Both the position numbers and the translations under genes were made by a program. The notes under the pieces were generated by a model. It was not told where the DNA came from and did no database searches. It worked only from the letters and a program-made list of their open reading frames with translations. From JBCCAG01 sp050330955 (GTDB lineage: Bacteria > Cyanobacteriota > Cyanobacteriia > CAKZMO01), in NCBI GenBank assembly GCA_050330955.1, contig JBHJHJ010000012.1, forward strand, positions 1-43,654: a stretch of DNA of 43,654 nt. Reading direction: 5' to 3'. This document shows, piece after piece, positions 6,020 through 14,033 of the stretch (positions are counted from its first letter, which is position 1; every line of letters starts with the position of its first letter).

Positions 6020-7207
6020 ATGTCTCAGCGGGAAAACGAAACTCAATTTTTGCAATTCAACGCTACTTCAAGCTCCGCCTCAAGCAGTATTAGCTATGTG
6101 AATGATTCAGGGGCTGGAAGCTCAGCCTACGCCTCTGCAACTTCAGCCGACGGACAAACCAGCAGCAGTGACGATACCGTATTTATTCCCGGCGCAACGT
6201 CTAGCTCCGCTACCGCCAGCGCCCAGGCAGATGACACATCTGCCTCAACAACTGCAGACGCGTCAGCCTCAGGCGCAGAGGTCAATGAGCCTATCGGTGA
6301 GGGGGAGACGTTTTCAGCCGACGATGATGCTGAGATATCTAGCGCTACGGTCTCTGATGGCGACAGCTCCAGCAGTTCCAGCAGCTCTAATGCCTATGTC
6401 GATGACGCAGGCGCCGGCGGTAGCAGCAGTTCGACTGCAATCGCCCCCGACGGGGAAACCAGCAGCAGCGCCGACTCAGACTTTGTGCCGGGGGGCACGT
6501 CGAGCTCTGCCAGCGCTGGGGCGATCGCCACGTCTGATGGCGCTGATACTACCGCCGTGGTCACGGTTGACGATGCCCCAATTCCGGCGCTTGTAATTCA
6601 GGGGTCGGGGGGTAATGATACGATTCGCGGCGGCGTTGAAGACAACCATATCTTCGGTGGGAGAGGCAGGGACAGGATTTATGGTGGCGGCGGCGACGAT
6701 ACTGTCAGGGCCGGGGCTGGCGCCGATGTGATCTTGGGCCACGCAGGAAACGATCGCCTGATTGCTGGAGGGGGGCACGACAGAGTTAGAGGGGGCGCGG
6801 GCGACGACGAGCTGCGCGGCGGCAGCGGCAGAGATATTTTAGTGGGCGGTCGCGGCGACGATCACCTCTACGGCCAGGGCGGAAGAGACATTCTTAGGGG
6901 TAATTCGGGACAAAATTATTTTTATGGGGGTAGAGGCAGCGACCTCTTTGTGCTGCGAAATCCAGCCTCCACTCTCGAAGAGGCCGACGTGATTGTGGAT
7001 TACAGCGCCGCCCAGGGCGATCGCATTAAGCTTCACAGGCGCATTGACGTAGACGATATTCGCCTGAGGGTGGTCAGCGGCATTGACGGCAGCGCTGAAT
7101 TGGCCACGGCCATTCAGGACAGGGAAAGCGGTGACATCTTTGGCGTTGTCTTAAATTCTGTAGACAGCTCTGGTCAAACAACCCTAGATATATCAGCATT
7201 GAGATAA
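6020..7207 (+). CDS. RTX-type calcium-binding repeat protein with duplicated Ser/Ala-rich region
   Basis: The 395-residue protein starts at ATG 6020 with AAGGTAGGG upstream. Residues 1-180 are dominated by Ser, Ala, Thr, Asp and Gly. They contain a duplicated module: residues 26-70 (YVNDSGAGSSAY... to ...FIPGATSSSATA) match residues 126-170 (YVDDAGAGGSSS... to ...FVPGGTSSSASA), exactly 100 residues apart. Residues 195-307 hold about a dozen RTX nonapeptides (GGxGxDxhx, for example GGGGDDTVR and GGRGDDHLY) that bind calcium in a beta-roll. A beta-rich C-terminus (LFVLRNPASTL onwards) follows. There is no Sec signal peptide. Such proteins leave by type I secretion using a C-terminal signal, fitting the HlyD-like adaptor in the same locus. 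Palindrome site D precedes it. The exported role is unknown. Confidence 0.88.
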   Translation: MSQRENETQFLQFNATSSSASSSISYVNDSGAGSSAYASATSADGQTSSSDDTVFIPGATSSSATASAQADDTSASTTADASASGAEVNEPIGEGETFSADDDAEISSATVSDGDSSSSSSSSNAYVDDAGAGGSSSSTAIAPDGETSSSADSDFVPGGTSSSASAGAIATSDGADTTAVVTVDDAPIPALVIQGSGGNDTIRGGVEDNHIFGGRGRDRIYGGGGDDTVRAGAGADVILGHAGNDRLIAGGGHDRVRGGAGDDELRGGSGRDILVGGRGDDHLYGQGGRDILRGNSGQNYFYGGRGSDLFVLRNPASTLEEADVIVDYSAAQGDRIKLHRRIDVDDIRLRVVSGIDGSAELATAIQDRESGDIFGVVLNSVDSSGQTTLDISALR

Positions 7208-7253
7208 CGGCCTCGGTGTAAGTGTTAAATACAAAGTATTGGCCTAGAGAGTG

Positions 7254-7985
7254 ATGATAAGCCCGGCGAGCGCTGAACTTAACTCTGATAGAATTGTCGA
7301 CTTTCTCAAGCGACAGATGCAGTTTAGGGAAATTTGTCAGCGCATTCTTTCCCAAGACATCATTGACCAAGCGGCTCAAGCGCATGGCGTTGAGGTGGAT
7401 GTAGAGGACGTGCAGGCCGAGGCCGATAGACAGCGCCGACAGCTTCAGCTCGAAAACGCCAGCGATACCTATGACTGGCTCGCAGCGCAGCAGGTTACGC
7501 CAGAGCTATGGGAAGCGGGAATTCGCGATCGCCTCCTAGCTGAGCGCTTAGCCCGTCACCTATTTGGGCCAGAGGTGGAGGCCTATTTTGTTGAGCATCG
7601 GCTTGAGTTTGATCAGGTCACGCTCTATCAGATTGTTGTCCCCTACGACACCCTGGCCCAGGAGCTGTTTTATCGCATTGAAGAAAGCGAAATCAGCTTT
7701 TATGAAGCAGCCCACCTCTACGATGTGGACTCGGCCAGACGGCTAAAGTGCGGCTACGAAGGACAATACCACCGCTGGGCGTTACTGCCTCAAGTTGCTG
7801 CCGCTGTGTTTAGCCGAGATATCGGGGAGCTGGTTGGCCCCGTGAAACTAGAGCAGGGATACGCGCTCTTTTTCGTCGAAGCGCGATCGCCTGCAGAGTT
7901 AACGGCGGAGGTGCGCAACCTCATTGTCGATCGCCTCTTCAATGCCTGGCTTGAGCGGGAGTTGAGCGCTATTGATGTGAACTAG
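7254..7985 (+). CDS. Parvulin/SurA-like peptidyl-prolyl isomerase (PpiC family)
   Basis: This protein of about 243 residues begins 46 bp after the RTX stop (GTG at 7251 or ATG at 7254). The N-terminal half is helical and SurA-like (LKRQMQFREICQRILSQDII, and ITPELWEAGI-type helices). The C-terminal half resembles the PpiC rotamase fold (VTLYQIVVPYDTLAQELFYR, ISFYEAAHLYDVD, IGELVGPVKLEQGYALFFVE). It lacks an obvious signal peptide. Genes of this type recur beside HlyD/PCAT exporters in cyanobacterial bacteriocin loci, where they probably help the cargo stay unfolded or fold. Substrate and activity are inferred. Confidence 0.8.
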   Translation: MISPASAELNSDRIVDFLKRQMQFREICQRILSQDIIDQAAQAHGVEVDVEDVQAEADRQRRQLQLENASDTYDWLAAQQVTPELWEAGIRDRLLAERLARHLFGPEVEAYFVEHRLEFDQVTLYQIVVPYDTLAQELFYRIEESEISFYEAAHLYDVDSARRLKCGYEGQYHRWALLPQVAAAVFSRDIGELVGPVKLEQGYALFFVEARSPAELTAEVRNLIVDRLFNAWLERELSAIDVN

Positions 7986-7999
7986 ATCTTGGGGTCAAC

Positions 8000-8815
8000 C
8001 TACTCCCCAGGCGCTACCTGCAGTCGACGGGTCGTTCCAGTGATGCCATCGTCACGAATCACCACCGCCGATAGCCACCGCTGCCCTGGCGTATCGGGGG
8101 CCTGTCCCACCTTAAATAGGCCTCCAGACGTCAGCACATCGAACTCGATAGCGGACGGCACGGTGTAGCTTGTGGAATTGATGTCCTCGTCAATCGCCAT
8201 CCCCAAAAGCAGGCGCTCCCCTAGGGGCTCTAAGACGATAGCGTCAAAGTAGAACTGTTCTCCAGGATTCACCTGCTCTGGCAGATTCACCTCTAGCTCC
8301 GGTGGATTGCTGCCTGAAGAGACGCTGCTTTGCTCACTGAGGATGTCCTGGCTGATAATTTGGCCGTCGACGAGGGTCTGCTCCGCAGTCAGGGTGGCAG
8401 TCAGGACTAGGGCCTGGTCCCCCAAATCGCGAGTCCCGGTGATTGTCGTCTCGGTTTTAGTGGTATAGCCCGTGCCGGTGCGCTCCCAGGTCTTAATCTC
8501 CGTCTCGTAGCTCAGCTCGTCATACTGCTCCCAAAACTGAACCAGCGCCGCCTCCAAGTCGTCACGGGTGAGCCCGTCTCCATGCACTAAGTCGCCGCTG
8601 TAGGCCTGGATTACCCCGGACAGGTCTTCCTGGCTCGCAGCCTGGTCAAGCTGTTGCACAAACATGGTCAATTCTGCCGGCGTCTGCGCCTGTGCTGAGG
8701 CGATCGCAGTCCAATCTTTAGGGGCGATCGCCGTCGCGAATGCCGATACGGTTAATCCAAAAGCAACCAGTATCGTGCGTCGCAGTAGAATCCAGCAGAA
8801 TTTAGGGTGAAGCAT
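8000..8815 (-). CDS. Exported NTF2-like (SnoaL-like) domain protein
   Basis: The frame is open to 9055, but ATG 8815 gives a proper signal peptide (LLRRTILVAFGLTVSAFATA... ending near SAQA) and a 271-residue protein. The upstream part is Cys/His-rich noise that covers the murG start. Residues about 45-120 (LDQAASQEDLSGVIQAYSGD, LEAALVQFWEQYDELSYETE) look like the alpha+beta cone of the NTF2 family. The rest, about 130 residues, is a beta-rich domain (PEQVNPGEQFYFDAIV, LLGMAIDEDINS). The gene is divergent from murG. The function is unknown, and the export and the fold are the only supported statements. Confidence 0.75.
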   Translation of the reverse strand: MLHPKFCWILLRRTILVAFGLTVSAFATAIAPKDWTAIASAQAQTPAELTMFVQQLDQAASQEDLSGVIQAYSGDLVHGDGLTRDDLEAALVQFWEQYDELSYETEIKTWERTGTGYTTKTETTITGTRDLGDQALVLTATLTAEQTLVDGQIISQDILSEQSSVSSGSNPPELEVNLPEQVNPGEQFYFDAIVLEPLGERLLLGMAIDEDINSTSYTVPSAIEFDVLTSGGLFKVGQAPDTPGQRWLSAVVIRDDGITGTTRRLQVAPGE

Positions 8816-8920
8816 AGGAGGTCGGAGTAGGTAGGATAGGTGTAGTATGGCGAGCGCGATGACCATAATGGAAAGCTGACAGCGGTTCGCTGCTAGCTCC
8901 AAGATAGCAACTGCGAGCCT

Positions 8921-8950
8921 GCAAACGCGACAATGGCAAACGCGACAATG
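8921..8950. repeat. Exact 15-bp tandem duplication upstream of murG
   Basis: GCAAACGCGACAATG occurs twice without change (8921-8935, 8936-8950), followed by a partial third unit GCAAAGGCAACGA. It lies in the short divergent promoter region of murG and the NTF2-like gene and may alter promoter spacing. Confidence 0.75.
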
Positions 8951-8984
8951 GCAAAGGCAACGAGAGTAGTGATGGTGGGCAACT

Positions 8985-10070
8985 GTGGCTGAATTGAAAA
9001 AATTATTGGTCGCGGCAAGCGGCACCGGAGGCCATCTGTTTCCGGCGATCGCCACTGTGGAGCAGCTATCGGGCTACGCGGTGGAGTGGCTGGGGGTGCC
9101 CAACCGGCTAGAGACGCGCCTAGTGCCTGAGAAATATCCCCTGCACCTGGTGGATCTAGAGGGCATTCAAACTGCCCTGGGCCTGGGGGGAATTCGCCTC
9201 TTTTTTCGGCTGCTGGGCTCTGTTAGGCAGGTGCGCCGCTTGCTCAAGCAGGGTCAGTTTGACGGCGTTTTCACCACCGGGGGCTACATCGCTGCTCCTG
9301 CTATCATTGCTGCCCGCTCCCTAGGGCTCCCTGCCATTCTGCACGAGTCGAACGCCTTGCCGGGCAAAGTCACCCGCTGGCTGAGTCCCTGGTGCACGAC
9401 GGTTGCTTTAGGTTTTTCTGCTGCCGCCGCCCATCTGCCCAAGGCAAAGACAACGTGCGTGGGAACTCCGGTGCGCCAAGGGTTTCAAAACGACAGCGAT
9501 GCCCCGTCGCCGTCGGATTTAGATATTCCCGCAGGTGTCCCTCTGATTGTGGTGGTTGGGGGTAGCCAGGGGGCCGTCGCCGTCAACCGCCTGGTGCGCC
9601 AGAGCCTCAAGCCGTGGCTGACTGAGGGGGCATGGGTGGTGCACCTCACGGGTGACAATGACCCTGACGCCGACAGCGTCAGCTACCCGCAGTACATCCA
9701 TCGCCCCTTCTATAGCGACATGGCGGCCCTCCTGCGGCGGGCGGATCTGGTCATCAGCCGGGCCGGGGCCGGAACCTTAGTAGAGCTGGCCATGACCCAG
9801 ACCCCGGCGATTCTCATCCCCTATCCCTACGCTGCCGAAGACCATCAAACTTTTAACGCCGCGATTTTTGCAGCAGCCGGCGCGGCCCAGGTGCATCAGC
9901 AGGCCGACTTAGACGCTCAAACCCTGGAGCAGAAGGTGCTAGGGCTGCTGCAGTGCCCAGATCGCCTTGAAGCAATGGCGATCGCCGCTGAGTCTTTGGC
10001 GGTGTCTGACAGCGCTACTCGCCTGAGCCAGCTCATCGACGAGCAAATTCCCAAGTTCCGTAAGCGCTAG
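8985..10070 (+). CDS. murG: MurG, UDP-N-acetylglucosamine transferase of peptidoglycan synthesis
   Basis: MurG adds GlcNAc to undecaprenyl-PP-MurNAc-pentapeptide (lipid I), giving lipid II on the cytoplasmic face of the membrane. The 361-residue length is normal. The N-terminal glycine loop ASGTGGHLFPA, HESNALPGKVTRWL, the nucleotide-sugar motif GGSQGAVAVN and the donor-site region SRAGAGTLVELAMTQTPAIL are all present. Translation starts at GTG 8985. An in-frame TGA at 8970 excludes longer forms, and no ATG precedes the conserved LLVAASGTGG. Confidence 0.97.
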   Translation: MAELKKLLVAASGTGGHLFPAIATVEQLSGYAVEWLGVPNRLETRLVPEKYPLHLVDLEGIQTALGLGGIRLFFRLLGSVRQVRRLLKQGQFDGVFTTGGYIAAPAIIAARSLGLPAILHESNALPGKVTRWLSPWCTTVALGFSAAAAHLPKAKTTCVGTPVRQGFQNDSDAPSPSDLDIPAGVPLIVVVGGSQGAVAVNRLVRQSLKPWLTEGAWVVHLTGDNDPDADSVSYPQYIHRPFYSDMAALLRRADLVISRAGAGTLVELAMTQTPAILIPYPYAAEDHQTFNAAIFAAAGAAQVHQQADLDAQTLEQKVLGLLQCPDRLEAMAIAAESLAVSDSATRLSQLIDEQIPKFRKR

Positions 10071-11011
10071 TCTGGCGACAGATAGTCTAACTGGGCCTGG
10101 GGAAACGCCTGCCGCTGCAGCGTAACGGTCTGGGCCGGGGCGCGGGCGCTAGCAGGCAAATCGCCGCGCAGGGTCAGCATCACCGTCTGCTGGCGCCCAT
10201 TCTCAGCCACGCAGCCCAGGACGCTATCCACCTGCGCCAGCACGGCTGCAGCCGCCGTGGGCTGATATCCTGCGGGACAGGCCTGCCCCCCTGAGGCCGA
10301 AAAATCGATGAAATCCACCAGCGGCACTGGGGCACTGCCCCGCAGCGATGGACGGCTTTCTTGCTGGTTTACCAACGTCGCGCTGTTGACGTAGGCCCAG
10401 GGCCAAATGCGGAACTGATAGCGCCTGGGGACCACATATCCTGGAACCGGGGCGCCGCTCTGACGGAACTGGTTCAGCGTATAGCGCTGCAGCCGGGCCT
10501 CGCCTTGCCAAATGCCGCTCTGATCCAGGGGGCTGACCACGTAGACCACCAGTAGATAGGTCTGCTGCGACTGGCACTCCGGCGCGACCAGCCGCCCCTG
10601 GCGGCAGCGCTGCACTAGGGTCTGGGAGAGGGGAGCCGGTCGCCAAAACGCCAGCACAGGGAAGCGATCGCGCTCGGGCACTAGGGTTGTGGGCAAGTGA
10701 TGGACGAGGCCGGGGCAGCCGCCCTCGTTTGAGAGACCGTCTCCCAGGCAGGCTCCTTCGTAGACGTACACCGCCTGCTGCAGATCTCGGGCCATGTAGT
10801 CGAGCGATCGCTGCAGGTTAGTGTGGACCTCGGCGCGGCCCATGTGGTGCTGGTCCGCGGCGAGCAGGGTTGAGGCCAGGTACAGCGCTAGCGAAACAAT
10901 GCCGCCGGCCAGCAGCATCACCACGAGCAGTTCGGTGAAGGTAAAGCCTGCTTGAGCCTTTTGAGCGCCCCTTGGCCCTGGGATTTTCCGGATCAGCACC
11001 GCAAAGCTCAT
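10067..11011 (-). CDS. hpsC: Type IV pilin-like pseudopilin, HpsC-like
   Basis: The 314-residue protein has a prepilin leader cut by PilD after Gly, followed by FTFTELLVVMLLAGGIVSLA with Glu at position 5 of the mature form, then a hydrophobic helix. The sequence HTNLQRSLDYMARDLQQAVYVY is characteristic of the pseudopilin HpsC from the hormogonium polysaccharide secretion locus of Nostoc, which supports gliding motility. The start codon overlaps the stop of the upstream pseudopilin gene (ATGA at 11008-11011), so the two are translationally coupled. Its 3' end overlaps the end of murG by four bases. HpsC is the best family match from memory; PilW is the generic alternative. Confidence 0.75.
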   Translation of the reverse strand: MSFAVLIRKIPGPRGAQKAQAGFTFTELLVVMLLAGGIVSLALYLASTLLAADQHHMGRAEVHTNLQRSLDYMARDLQQAVYVYEGACLGDGLSNEGGCPGLVHHLPTTLVPERDRFPVLAFWRPAPLSQTLVQRCRQGRLVAPECQSQQTYLLVVYVVSPLDQSGIWQGEARLQRYTLNQFRQSGAPVPGYVVPRRYQFRIWPWAYVNSATLVNQQESRPSLRGSAPVPLVDFIDFSASGGQACPAGYQPTAAAAVLAQVDSVLGCVAENGRQQTVMLTLRGDLPASARAPAQTVTLQRQAFPQAQLDYLSPD

Positions 11012-11703
11012 TGGCCTGACTGCCCGCAGGGTCGACGGTGGTAGCAGAGCAGGGTCTCTGAGGTGCCGCCCAGGGTCAGGAGGGTGGTGGTGACCGCAAG
11101 CGGGCGGCGCGCTGCCGTTTGGCCAAGGCCCACTGGCGCCATTGCGGTCTGCAGACCCTCAAAGTCCCCCTTGAAGGCGTAAACCCGCACCATCAGCTCG
11201 AACGTGGCCTGGGATTCGACGGCCTCATTACCTGTGCGAAAGGCCTGCACCATAAACTCGGCATCGCAGTCGGCATCTCCGTCAAGGTCGATGCCGATAG
11301 CCTCATGCGCTTGACCAGGATTACCGCTGGTCGGGCAATGTTCATGGGTAGATCGGAGGGCCGCGATCGCCTGGGGGGCTGGCTGCTGAGTGAGCTGGTT
11401 GGCTGTGGTGACAGGCGGCAGTTCCAGATTTGATAGCTCTACATCTGACCTGGCGTCAGCTTGGCCCATCTGCAATCGCACCCGATCCACCTCAGCCTGA
11501 GCCAGGCGCTGGGCCTGCTGGACTCGCTGAGCCTGGAGCTGAGCGGCGCTGGCCCACAGCAGCGGCGGCCCCACCAGGGCGCCCAACAGGGTTACGGTGA
11601 AGAGGGAAACCAGGCATTCGACGAGCGTCAACCCTGCCTCTAGGGTCTGCTTGGCATTTTGAGTTCTGCCGCCGGTTTTACGTCCCCTGTGCCTCCAATC
11701 CAT
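11008..11703 (-). CDS. hpsB: Type IV pilin-like pseudopilin, HpsB-like
   Basis: The 231-residue protein has a prepilin motif (EAG cleavage, then LTLVECLVSLFTVTLLGALV). The following helix, LLWASAAQLQAQRVQQAQ and LAQAEVDRVR, matches HpsB proteins, in which this Gln/Arg-rich segment continues the N-terminal helix. It forms a two-gene unit with the HpsC-like gene. The other hps genes (hpsA, the polysaccharide glycosyltransferases) are not in this window, so the pair is separated from any large hps cluster. PilV is the generic alternative name. Confidence 0.72.
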   Translation of the reverse strand: MDWRHRGRKTGGRTQNAKQTLEAGLTLVECLVSLFTVTLLGALVGPPLLWASAAQLQAQRVQQAQRLAQAEVDRVRLQMGQADARSDVELSNLELPPVTTANQLTQQPAPQAIAALRSTHEHCPTSGNPGQAHEAIGIDLDGDADCDAEFMVQAFRTGNEAVESQATFELMVRVYAFKGDFEGLQTAMAPVGLGQTAARRPLAVTTTLLTLGGTSETLLCYHRRPCGQSGQ

Positions 11704-11782
11704 TCTTACCCCTCACTGCGACGCTGCTAGGTTGCCCTAGTCCCGCGAGCAGAGAACAGGTGACTCTGGGCTAGCACATGCC

Positions 11783-13795
11783 CTAATAGTCGTATTCTGT
11801 AATCTCAGCCCAGGCCCGCAGCACTTCCGCAACGGACCAAGCCTGGGCAAAGCATCCCCTCGGGACATAGGGTGCATCCCCATCCAAAATTTCGCTGATG
11901 CTGCCCAGCCCCGCCGTGCTGAGGTGATAGGCAACGGGCTCTAGGAACTGCAGCGCCCGGTCTGGGTTGCCGTAGGTGCGCAGATGAGCCAGGGTAAACG
12001 GCCCCAGCAGCCACGACCACGCGGTGCCCTGGTGATAGGCGGTATCTCGCTGATAGCGATCGCCGCCATACGCGCCGCGATATTGAGCATCCGATGGGGC
12101 CAGGCTGCGAATGCCGCAGGGCGTCAGCAGCTGCTGCCCGCAAATCCTCAAAACCTGCTCGGCCTGCTCCTGGGTCAGCAGCGGCTCCGGCAAAGACAGG
12201 GCGAAGAGCTGATTGGGGCGTAGGCTGGAGTCGTTCTTCCCCTCGGGGCCATCAATCACGTCGAAGCAGTAGCCTACCTCGCCGTTCCAAAACCGCTGAA
12301 AGCCTTCCCGCGCTGCGTTAGCCAGGGTGTCGTACTGGCTAAAATCTTGCCCGATCTGGGCGGCGAAGCGGGCCATGGTGCGCAGAGCGTTGTACCACAA
12401 GGCGTTTACCTCCACGGGCTTACCGCGGCGGGGCGTGACCACGAAGCCATCCACCTTGGCATCCATCCAGGTGAGCTGGTCTCCTTCCTGTCCGGCCATG
12501 AGCAGCCCGTCGCTGGGGTCGAGCTGAATGCCGTAGCGCGTCCCCTGGCGGTGGTGGTGGATAACTTCCGCTAGTTTAGGAAAGAGCGCTCGAATTAGTC
12601 TTTCATCTTGAGTGGTCTGAAAATACTGACGCAGCGCCTCAAAGTACCACAAGGTGGCGTCGACTGTGTTGTAGTCGCCGTCCCTCAAGGCTGACTTGCC
12701 GTCGGGGAAGCGGTTGGGCAGCATCCCTTTATCTAGGTATTGGGCAAAGGTCTTCAGAATGCCAGCGGCAATCTCGGGGCGCCCGGTGGTCAGGGTCAAC
12801 CCCGGTAGGCTAATCATCGTATCTCTGCCCCAGTCGTTGAACCAGGGGTAGCCTGCAATCACCGATTTACCGGGCTCCACGCCTTCAGCAGTGGGGATGG
12901 GCCGATGGACAATAAACTGATCGGCGGCTAAAACGAGCTGGTCGAGCCAGCTTGGGGCGTTGACCTTCCGACTCGGCTGGGCCAACCGCCAGCGATTTAA
13001 AATCTCCTGCTCGTAGGCCTGGCGCTGCAATAGGGCTTGGTCCCCCACCATCAGGGGATTTTGCTCAGTGGTGGCTACAAAGGTAAATTGGGGAGCTTGC
13101 GGCGTTAGGGTGACCTCAACGGTGGACGCCTGCAGATGGTCGTCTATGGGGTTCAGCCCCCGATATGCCTCTACATCCAGCCTAAAGTTGGCGTACCAGT
13201 TTTCGGGACTTGTGATCTGACTGCTGCCGCGATCGCTCAGTAAATAGAACGGAACAGCGCCGTCAAAGGCAGTAACGCAGACGCCCCCGTCAACGGGTTC
13301 GAGTCGCATTTGGTGGCGATAAGTGCCGCCGTGGTGGGAGCGATAATTTACCAGGGTTTTGAGGGAGAGCTGCAGCGACTGACCCCGCAGCAGCCGGTAG
13401 GCTACGTAGGTGGTGTTCGCCCCAGGCTGCATCCAGATGCGCTTTTCCAGTAGGGCCTCCCCTAGGAAAAAATGCCAGGTGGGAATGGCGCCATCGAGAA
13501 AGAAGGCCTGAATCTGTCGATGACCTTCAGAGCTAGTGCTGCCGCCGGCCCAGTGGTTGCTCGATAGGGCGACGGTCTTCCCATCGCACTGGACCGTTTC
13601 CTCAACCTTAGTCACCAGCAGCGTCCGATCTACAGGAGGATTGAGCGCCGCAATCAAAAGGCCGTGGTAGGCCCGAGTCAGGGTTCCGCCCACGGTGCCA
13701 GCCCCATAGCTACCGAGGCCGTTGGTGACGAGCCACTCCCGGGAATCTGCGATCGCCAAATTCCCTGTAATTTCGCTGCCAAATGTGACGCCCAT
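11783..13795 (-). CDS. Glycogen debranching enzyme, amylo-alpha-1,6-glucosidase (GDE, GH133 type)
   Basis: The 670-residue protein would hydrolyse alpha-1,6 branch points of glycogen. The N-terminal GDE_N domain starts with SREWLVTNGLGSYGAGTVGG and TRAYHGLLIAAL. The C-terminal (alpha/alpha)6 glucosidase domain has WFNDWGRDTMISLPGL, VDATLWYFEALRQYF, VEVNALWYNALRTMA and RDTAYHQGTAWSWLLGP, including the acidic residues expected at the active site. It has no signal peptide, in keeping with cytosolic glycogen metabolism. It lies 79 bp upstream of the pseudopilin pair on the same strand, with no obvious functional link. Confidence 0.93.
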   Translation of the reverse strand: MGVTFGSEITGNLAIADSREWLVTNGLGSYGAGTVGGTLTRAYHGLLIAALNPPVDRTLLVTKVEETVQCDGKTVALSSNHWAGGSTSSEGHRQIQAFFLDGAIPTWHFFLGEALLEKRIWMQPGANTTYVAYRLLRGQSLQLSLKTLVNYRSHHGGTYRHQMRLEPVDGGVCVTAFDGAVPFYLLSDRGSSQITSPENWYANFRLDVEAYRGLNPIDDHLQASTVEVTLTPQAPQFTFVATTEQNPLMVGDQALLQRQAYEQEILNRWRLAQPSRKVNAPSWLDQLVLAADQFIVHRPIPTAEGVEPGKSVIAGYPWFNDWGRDTMISLPGLTLTTGRPEIAAGILKTFAQYLDKGMLPNRFPDGKSALRDGDYNTVDATLWYFEALRQYFQTTQDERLIRALFPKLAEVIHHHRQGTRYGIQLDPSDGLLMAGQEGDQLTWMDAKVDGFVVTPRRGKPVEVNALWYNALRTMARFAAQIGQDFSQYDTLANAAREGFQRFWNGEVGYCFDVIDGPEGKNDSSLRPNQLFALSLPEPLLTQEQAEQVLRICGQQLLTPCGIRSLAPSDAQYRGAYGGDRYQRDTAYHQGTAWSWLLGPFTLAHLRTYGNPDRALQFLEPVAYHLSTAGLGSISEILDGDAPYVPRGCFAQAWSVAEVLRAWAEITEYDY

Positions 13796-14033
13796 GCTGT
13801 TCTCCTAGGATCGATGTCGCGCTGCCGCCAACGTTATGGATTCTAAAATTGATCGAGCCTATTTTGAGCTGACCGTGGCAGGGTTTGAGCCGCAGTTTCG
13901 ACTCTGCATTAGTCTCCTGCGAAGGAAAGCCATACGTTCATGAGATCCGCGTAAAAATTACGACACTTGCCTTGAACTCTACCTGAAGTTGGATGCAAGC
14001 TAAAGAGGTCATCATCACAACACAGCATATATT

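Noticed and set aside
8816..9055. N-terminal extension of the NTF2-like protein
   Set aside because: The Cys/His-rich sequence comes from the 15-bp tandem repeats and the murG start; the signal peptide begins at ATG 8815.
13296..13312. GGTTCGAGTC, a T-loop-like sequence of tRNA genes
   Set aside because: It lies inside the debranching enzyme gene and no acceptor, D or anticodon arm can be formed around it.
13836..13943. 35-codon ORF between the debranching enzyme and the PPC gene
   Set aside because: Short, no ribosome-binding site, no downstream signal; not enough to support a gene.
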